Below, in pieces: positions 59,610-64,000 of a DNA stretch of 64,000 nucleotides (the first letter of the stretch is position 1; every line of letters starts with the position of its first letter). Origin of the DNA: Paenibacillus massiliensis 2301065 = DSM 16942 (GTDB taxonomy: Bacteria; Bacillota; Bacilli; Paenibacillales; Paenibacillaceae); contig NZ_KB898190.1 of the NCBI RefSeq assembly GCF_000377505.1, forward strand, positions 248,001 through 312,000, read 5' to 3'. The position numbers were made by a program, and so were the translations under genes. The notes below the pieces were generated by a model. That model saw only the letters and a list, made by a program, of their open reading frames with translations. It was not told the origin of the DNA and did not search any database.

Positions 59610-60842
59610 TTATTTCTTCACTTCACTTAGAAAAGACTTATCAAGTGTACCAATTCGGTTGATCTTGATACTCGCTGAGTAATGTACCGGAATCTTACCC
59701 AAGTAGTGTTCGCCGTATCTTCCCTTTAGCTCGGACCAAGCTTCAGGATTGTGTTGATAGATCAGATGTCCGAAGCCCATTGCATCGATATTGTACTTGG
59801 ATATGATGCGGGTACAGGAGGTTCGTAACAATTCTACAAGCTTGTTCTCTGCTTCCTTGGTTATAAAATTGATCGCCTGAGGAGTTCCGATGTCCATTTC
59901 ACTCGGTACCTCCTGTACATTCGTTAAGAGCTTTACATGAATGAAGATGTTAGGCACACCATTCAGCATCTTAACCTTGCGCTCCGTTTTCGCTCGTAGC
60001 GCCTCTACCACGATGGGTCGATTATCCGTTCCCATGACAAATCCCGTATTTGTCACGACTTTGTCTGTGATGTAATTGAGGCCCACGGCCTCATCTTCGT
60101 CCAGCCACCCCTTCATTTTATCCTTCTCAAAAATAGCTACACCGCGGTATCGTAGCTTCGTCCGGGGCTCGACACTTTGGACATTCGATCGCTCCATTCC
60201 TTCCCTTGCGCTGCCATCCATGAGGACGCCTGTAAGCACTGGACTAAGTCCTTGTGAGAACAAATCGTTGATTACCTCATCCAGCGTGGCAGTTGTCGTC
60301 TTTGCACTGGCCTTATGGGAACGAGACAGCGAGTTGAAGAGCTTGATTGACGGAATCTTCTCCAGAGGTGTGAGCACACTGAGCACCTCAGATGCGAGAC
60401 TGTCGCGCGCTACCATGACGTAGAAATCCGATCGCGGCTCCCGACTTCGCTTGAATACATCCAACACAGGAGCAATCCCTTCCCTAGCCAGTTCCTCTCC
60501 GATTACGAGCACCCGAATATGTCCCAGATAGGACTGTCTGGGGCTCATCAAGGTGAATTCCCTTAAGGCATCATATACGTTATCCACAGTACTCTGATAC
60601 AGAGCTACAGGTGTACTGTATCCCGAGGACTTCCCGGCAATCTCAGAAGGTATCACCGCCTGCATAGAGACGTTGTATTTATCGCCCACCTTATCAATCC
60701 CTACCCCAAGTACAAAGGCAAGCTCATTTAATTCCTGACGTTCCCAGCAACCTGTAAGCAATAAGGAAATGCATAACAGTAGTGTCGTCCATGTACGCCG
60801 TCTGGTGGAGCGTAAGAGACAGTTACGGAGGATTAGCTTCAT
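59610..60842 (-). CDS. Ger(x)C family spore germination lipoprotein
   Basis: A 410-residue lipoprotein: signal with lipobox LLTGC (Cys ~26), then the GerAC/GerBC/GerKC fold (VLGVGIDKVGDKYNVSMQAVI; YLGHIRVLVIGEELAREGI; GFGHLIYQHNPEAWSELKGRYGE). In germinant receptors it works with A and B membrane subunits in the spore inner membrane. No A or B gene is adjacent here. ATG 60842 is chosen because a sigma-G type promoter lies at 60905-60934, so the open frame to 60935 cannot be translated from that start. Confidence 0.9.
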   Translation of the reverse strand: MKLILRNCLLRSTRRRTWTTLLLCISLLLTGCWERQELNELAFVLGVGIDKVGDKYNVSMQAVIPSEIAGKSSGYSTPVALYQSTVDNVYDALREFTLMSPRQSYLGHIRVLVIGEELAREGIAPVLDVFKRSREPRSDFYVMVARDSLASEVLSVLTPLEKIPSIKLFNSLSRSHKASAKTTTATLDEVINDLFSQGLSPVLTGVLMDGSAREGMERSNVQSVEPRTKLRYRGVAIFEKDKMKGWLDEDEAVGLNYITDKVVTNTGFVMGTDNRPIVVEALRAKTERKVKMLNGVPNIFIHVKLLTNVQEVPSEMDIGTPQAINFITKEAENKLVELLRTSCTRIISKYNIDAMGFGHLIYQHNPEAWSELKGRYGEHYLGKIPVHYSASIKINRIGTLDKSFLSEVKK

Positions 60843-60904
60843 ATGGAACCCTCTGTTCTTCCAAGATGATGAAATGAGTTCGACGGAACCAGCAATGTCC
60901 CTTT

Positions 60905-60934
60905 TAGTATGAGCGCGAATTCCATAAATATGCA
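60905..60934 (-). promoter_or_regulatory. Sigma-G type promoter of the Ger(x)C gene
   Basis: On the minus strand TGCATA (60929-60934), 17-base spacer, CATACTA (60905-60911). It matches the forespore consensus at nearly every base. An A-rich tract (60985-61053 on plus) lies upstream. Confidence 0.85.
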
Positions 60935-61053
60935 TGTTGCTAGATTACCAAAGTGCATGTAAGGTTCTAACCCATTCATTTACTCAAATCAAAAAAACAC
61001 TTACAAACACTTAAAATAAACAAAAAACTTAAAAACAATTAACAAAATACTCA

Positions 61054-61555
61054 AAAACGTCTGCAAGAATGCCAAGTTCTATCATAGAACTTCAAAAGGC
61101 GTTAGCCATTGACTCTCCTATTATTTGTTATAGTGGCGCTCTAGTATTGGGGAAAGATAGTAATCATGGACAAAGATCCATTATTGATAGCACCAACTTA
61201 TCGCAAGAGGCTGTAAAAGGAATTATGACTGTCGTGGACACACTAGCGTTTATTGAAGAAAATCACGATATTCATAAGTGTATGTGCATGGGAGAACCAT
61301 AGACTATTAAACAACTTGAATCCACATTAAAAGATAGATTTCCTAATTTAACTATCTATAAGTCAAAGGATACCTACTTGGAGATATGTCAGGAGATGCT
61401 TCGAAATCTAATGCCATTAAGAAGCTAATAAATCTATACCAGATTACAAGTCAGGAAATCATGGCCGTTGGAGATAACTTTAATGATATGGATATGTTAG
61501 AATACGCAGGTTTAGGGGTTGCGATGGGAAATGCACCTCGACTTCGTATCACTTC
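61054..61555 (+). pseudogene. Cof-type HAD phosphatase remnant
   Basis: Homology to Cof-type HAD proteins starts mid-protein: TSARMPSSIIELQKAL, then SPIICYSGALVLG, with no N-terminal nucleophile motif. An in-frame TAG at 61300-61302 interrupts ENHDIHKCMCMGEP, and a missing base near 61384-61388 shifts the frame before SGDASKSNAIKKL. Motif IV, VGDNFNDMDMLEYAG, is readable and homology ends near 61550. It is dead by three independent lesions. Confidence 0.88.
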
Positions 61556-61565
61556 AAAAGAAAGT

Positions 61566-61592
61566 AAAACCCTTGCCCAGCAAGGGTTTTAT
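61566..61592 (-). terminator. Terminator of the DUF2798 gene
   Basis: AAAACCCTTG/CAAGGGTTTT stem (61566-61575 with 61581-61590), directly after the stop at 61599. Nearly the same stem sequence recurs at 62667-62694. Confidence 0.85.
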
Positions 61593-61598
61593 TTACAA

Positions 61599-62069
61599 CT
61601 ATGTTGTTGATGCAGCCGCCGGTGGATAAAACCTCATAAATACAAATCGAGTCAAGGGACCAACAATAATAAATTGTAGCGGAAGTGCACAAATGAAATT
61701 TTGCAGAACTGACCTCAAGTAAGCATGAAGCAAAGCGGCCGTAAAACCCACATGAACGACGGCTCCATAGAAAGACATCAGAAGAACCATGGAACTTACC
61801 ATACAGAATGAAATCAGCATTACTCGTTTGAACATCGGATCATCTGGTTTGATGAACTTATGAGCGATACTCTTAGCCAATCTTCCAACAATAAAGACAT
61901 CTAATACTAACGCGACTAAAAACGCCGGCACATATCCAATAACTAAATCTTTGAAGAACGAATTGGAGAATCCGCTCAACAACAGCACATTGTAAATTGA
62001 CATGCCGAGTACCATCAATACACACATAATCAGCGTGAAAATAAAGCTTTCCTTTTTATTTCTTCCCAT
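61599..62069 (-). CDS. DUF2798 family membrane protein
   Basis: A 156-residue protein with four membrane segments (FIFTLIMCVLMVLGMSIYNV, VPAFLVALVLDVFIVG, VMLISFCMVSSMVLLMSFYG, LQFIIVGPLTRFVFM), a tandem DUF2798 plan of unknown function. The ATG at 62069 (MGRNKKES) is preferred; a GTG two codons earlier has a similar site. It is divergent from a MarR gene, with an operator-like palindrome over both promoters, so the MarR protein probably controls it. Confidence 0.82.
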   Translation of the reverse strand: MGRNKKESFIFTLIMCVLMVLGMSIYNVLLLSGFSNSFFKDLVIGYVPAFLVALVLDVFIVGRLAKSIAHKFIKPDDPMFKRVMLISFCMVSSMVLLMSFYGAVVHVGFTAALLHAYLRSVLQNFICALPLQFIIVGPLTRFVFMRFYPPAAASTT

Positions 62070-62136
62070 TACCACATTCCTATCCTTTCTATATTGTCTT
62101 AGGTTTACGTGCTTTACAGTATCATTGGCATTTTTT

Positions 62137-62157
62137 ATTGTCAACTAGGTTGACAAT
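62137..62157. promoter_or_regulatory. MarR operator palindrome between divergent promoters
   Basis: Perfect ATTGTCAAC-TAG-GTTGACAAT. On the minus strand its TTGACA is a -35 with a 17-base spacer to TACTGT. On the plus strand TTGACA (62150-62155) is a -35 with TAAATT 17 bases on. One bound dimer would cover both -35 boxes. Confidence 0.85.
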
Positions 62158-62208
62158 CATCATGAATATCTTTAAATTTATTATCAGGAGTAGAATAGGA
62201 GGGGCAAA

Positions 62209-62628
62209 GTGGAGAACATTTATCCAGATTTAAACCTAATTGATCTCATTAGTGAAAAACATCTAGCCCTGAGAAGGGCTGTTGGCGAGCTTGACGGAAA
62301 TCGTCTAAACAAGACTGAGACCCACATCCTGTCTATTCTCGAACGGTATGAACCTATGTCAATTTCGGAGATCAGTCGGCGCATTCACATTTCTCGTCAA
62401 GGTACTCATAAGAGCATTCAAGGCTTGCTGGCTCAGAACATGATTATTACGACAGATACAAAAGAGAATCAGCGCGATCGGAACGTAACAATTACACAAA
62501 AGGGTCGGGACTACAATCGCCAATTGCTAGAATTGAAGCTGGAACTTGAGCAGCAGATTGTTCTCAGATTAGGCGAAGACAAAATTAAAGTAATTAAATC
62601 TATTCTGAGCGAGGAATGGTTGGAATGA
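62209..62628 (+). CDS. MarR family transcriptional regulator
   Basis: A 139-residue winged-helix protein: TETHILSILERYEPMSISEI, SRRIHISRQGTHKSIQGLLA (recognition helix), DRNVTITQKGRDYN (wing). It starts with a GTG behind GGAGGGG. It is divergent from the DUF2798 gene with a shared palindrome, the usual arrangement for autoregulated MarR repressors. The ligand is unknown. Confidence 0.9.
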   Translation: MENIYPDLNLIDLISEKHLALRRAVGELDGNRLNKTETHILSILERYEPMSISEISRRIHISRQGTHKSIQGLLAQNMIITTDTKENQRDRNVTITQKGRDYNRQLLELKLELEQQIVLRLGEDKIKVIKSILSEEWLE

Positions 62629-62666
62629 TCATCAAGTTTCATTTCTGTCTCATATGTAAAAAGCAC

Positions 62667-62694
62667 AAAAACCCTTGCATTGGCAAGGGTTTTA
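62667..62694. terminator. Bidirectional terminator between the MarR and oxidoreductase genes
   Basis: AAAACCCTTGC/GCAAGGGTTTT stem (62668-62678 with 62683-62693) with A and T runs at either side. Confidence 0.85.
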
Positions 62695-62732
62695 CGAGTC
62701 CAGATTTTCAATGTAGTCGGTCCAAATTCAAC

Positions 62733-63752
62733 TTAGCTACAAGCTTCAATTCCTTTTTCTAATATTTCCATTACAGCCAGCGTCTCTTCATCCTTAACGG
62801 ATTTTTCTTTACCATGCACAATGGCTTGGTACATATCATCGTACACCCGAGTATAATCCCCTTTTTCCGAGACAACCTTCTCTTCGTGGTACACTCCTTC
62901 TTCGTCAATATACGTTAACGTGCCATAATGCTGAGGCAAATCCAGGCCGAAATCAGCATGTCCCTTAGGCATGTAAAACAACTTCAAATGTTCTTCCTGA
63001 CGATCCTCCGTCTCTTTGACAAACATTCCTTTTTTACCATACACAACAGCACATGGGCGTGGTTTGATACGGAAAAAGCTTGATTTGATGGATACTTTTA
63101 AAGTTCCATAGAATAGATCCAGATCAAAATAATCATTCATACGTCCTTGTCCCAATAATTGACGAACCTCATAATGAACTCTTTCTGGTATACCATAATA
63201 CGATATGGCCTGATCAAGCGTATGACTCGCATGTCCATACAAGTAACTATTATATTTTGAAAAATGATGAGTATTATTAGGAATCTCAGGTCGAAAATAA
63301 TCATAGTGCATCTCTACTTCGAGTAAGTCTCCAAGTTTGCCAGATTCGATTACTTTTTTTGTAGTTAAGAAATTTGAATCATAGCGTCTATTCTGGAAGC
63401 ACTGAGCAATCAAATTTCTTTCTTTTGCATAATTGAAAATAAATTCAGCTTGCTCCTTGTTTAACATAAATGGTTTTTCAACAAGAACATGTTTCCCATG
63501 ATCAAGTGCCATTTTTGCATAATCAAAATGGGCTTCTAAATGCGTACATACGACAACCAGTTGAATCTCGTCATCCGTCATCAAAGAACTCAGATCATCC
63601 GTATATTGAATGTGTGGAACTCTATCCCACTCCGTTTTTTCCAGGTTCCTAGCATATATTGTTTTCACTTTGATATGGTCATGATTTAATGCGAAAGGAA
63701 GATGGTAGCGATTCGTACTTTTTCCATTAGCAATATATCCAATTGTAAGCAT
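62733..63752 (-). CDS. Gfo/Idh/MocA family oxidoreductase
   Basis: A 339-residue NAD(P)-dependent dehydrogenase. The N-terminal Rossmann domain carries LTIGYIANGKSTNRYHLPF and the signature EKPF (VLVEKPFMLNKEQAEF); the C-terminal domain has the family beta sheet. Sugars or inositols are typical substrates; not decidable. The start ATG has AGGAGG eight bases upstream. No sugar genes accompany it. Confidence 0.9.
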   Translation of the reverse strand: MLTIGYIANGKSTNRYHLPFALNHDHIKVKTIYARNLEKTEWDRVPHIQYTDDLSSLMTDDEIQLVVVCTHLEAHFDYAKMALDHGKHVLVEKPFMLNKEQAEFIFNYAKERNLIAQCFQNRRYDSNFLTTKKVIESGKLGDLLEVEMHYDYFRPEIPNNTHHFSKYNSYLYGHASHTLDQAISYYGIPERVHYEVRQLLGQGRMNDYFDLDLFYGTLKVSIKSSFFRIKPRPCAVVYGKKGMFVKETEDRQEEHLKLFYMPKGHADFGLDLPQHYGTLTYIDEEGVYHEEKVVSEKGDYTRVYDDMYQAIVHGKEKSVKDEETLAVMEILEKGIEACS

Positions 63753-64000
63753 GTTCAGTTCCTCCTAGATGTTTTGGTTTCATTATAATTGAAAGCTGCC
63801 GTTATGGACGGCAATGCCAGCAAATAGGTAATTTTGATTACATATTCGCCTCTTATCAGGACTTTTTTTGAACAATATGTTCATCCCTTGTGTCTCACAT
63901 GTACTCTCCATTGCTGGAGATCACTTTTTTGAACCACCCATAACTTTTCTTTCTGTATCGCTTTAGATCCTTTAGATCCGTTTCGGTTCGATCCACATAG
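63753..64000. other. Intergenic end of window
   Basis: No gene. A GCCGT/ACGGC hairpin lies at ~63798-63812 and a CTCCA/TGGAG hairpin followed five bases later by TTTTTT at ~63905-63930; the second may be a weak plus-strand terminator. Confidence 0.4.

Overview
The window looks like chromosome from an endospore-forming member of the Bacilli, most likely Paenibacillus. Supporting evidence is two alpha/beta-type SASP genes behind sigma-G type promoters, ylbJ, lytH-like and Ger(x)C genes, a trpS T-box leader, a ydaO-class (c-di-AMP) riboswitch in front of an NlpC/P60 gene, and AAGGAGG ribosome binding sites throughout. No rRNA, tRNA, CRISPR array, insertion sequence or intact prophage was seen. 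Most of the window is housekeeping and sporulation backbone. The accessory part is 23.1-35.4 kb.

Layout. 1-11 kb (minus strand): a truncated MurJ/SpoVB-type flippase, DUF456 and HAD genes, two class B penicillin-binding protein paralogues separated by YmaF and DUF2935 genes, and a transglutaminase-like membrane protein sharing an operon with the second PBP. 11-22.9 kb: MFS transporter, small sporulation-type membrane protein, Toprim protein, ctaB, yfhP-like gene, two SASPs, T-box-controlled trpS, aldose epimerase, M3 oligoendopeptidase. 23-35.4 kb: a giant secreted Rhs/YD-repeat protein of 3038 residues with a signal peptide, about 16 copies of an unfamiliar ~95-100 residue repeat, a YD shell, an Rhs core, a HINT domain and a toxin-like tail. 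It is followed by a putative immunity gene, a decayed copy of the Rhs core with another small immunity-like gene, and a frameshifted acetyltransferase. A small secreted YD protein precedes it. 35.8-43.8 kb: yycC pair, DUF2225, truncated globin, ylbJ, NAD kinase, lipA-yutD, lytH. 43.9-50 kb: an Mrp Na+/H+ antiporter operon (AB fusion, C, D, E, F, G) behind a leader with an intrinsic terminator. 50.2-64 kb: MarR-GNAT regulator, a subtilisin-like protein that has lost its catalytic residues, NlpC/P60 hydrolase, DJ-1/PfpI protein, the carboxynorspermidine synthase/decarboxylase pair, an orphan Ger(x)C gene, a HAD pseudogene, a MarR/DUF2798 divergent pair and a Gfo/Idh/MocA oxidoreductase.

Functionally there are four themes: cell-wall synthesis and remodelling (flippase, two PBPs, transglutaminase-like protein, NlpC/P60, LytH), spore formation and germination, cation homeostasis (Mrp, and a c-di-AMP sensor on the hydrolase), and contact-dependent competition (Rhs module). 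The strongest leads are the Rhs module with its novel repeats and displaced remnant, the pseudo-subtilisin (His to Arg, oxyanion Asn to Asp, Ser to Ala), and the mrp and carboxynorspermidine synthase leaders, each carrying an intrinsic terminator that no known riboswitch class obviously explains. All assignments come from reading the sequence; no database search was run.
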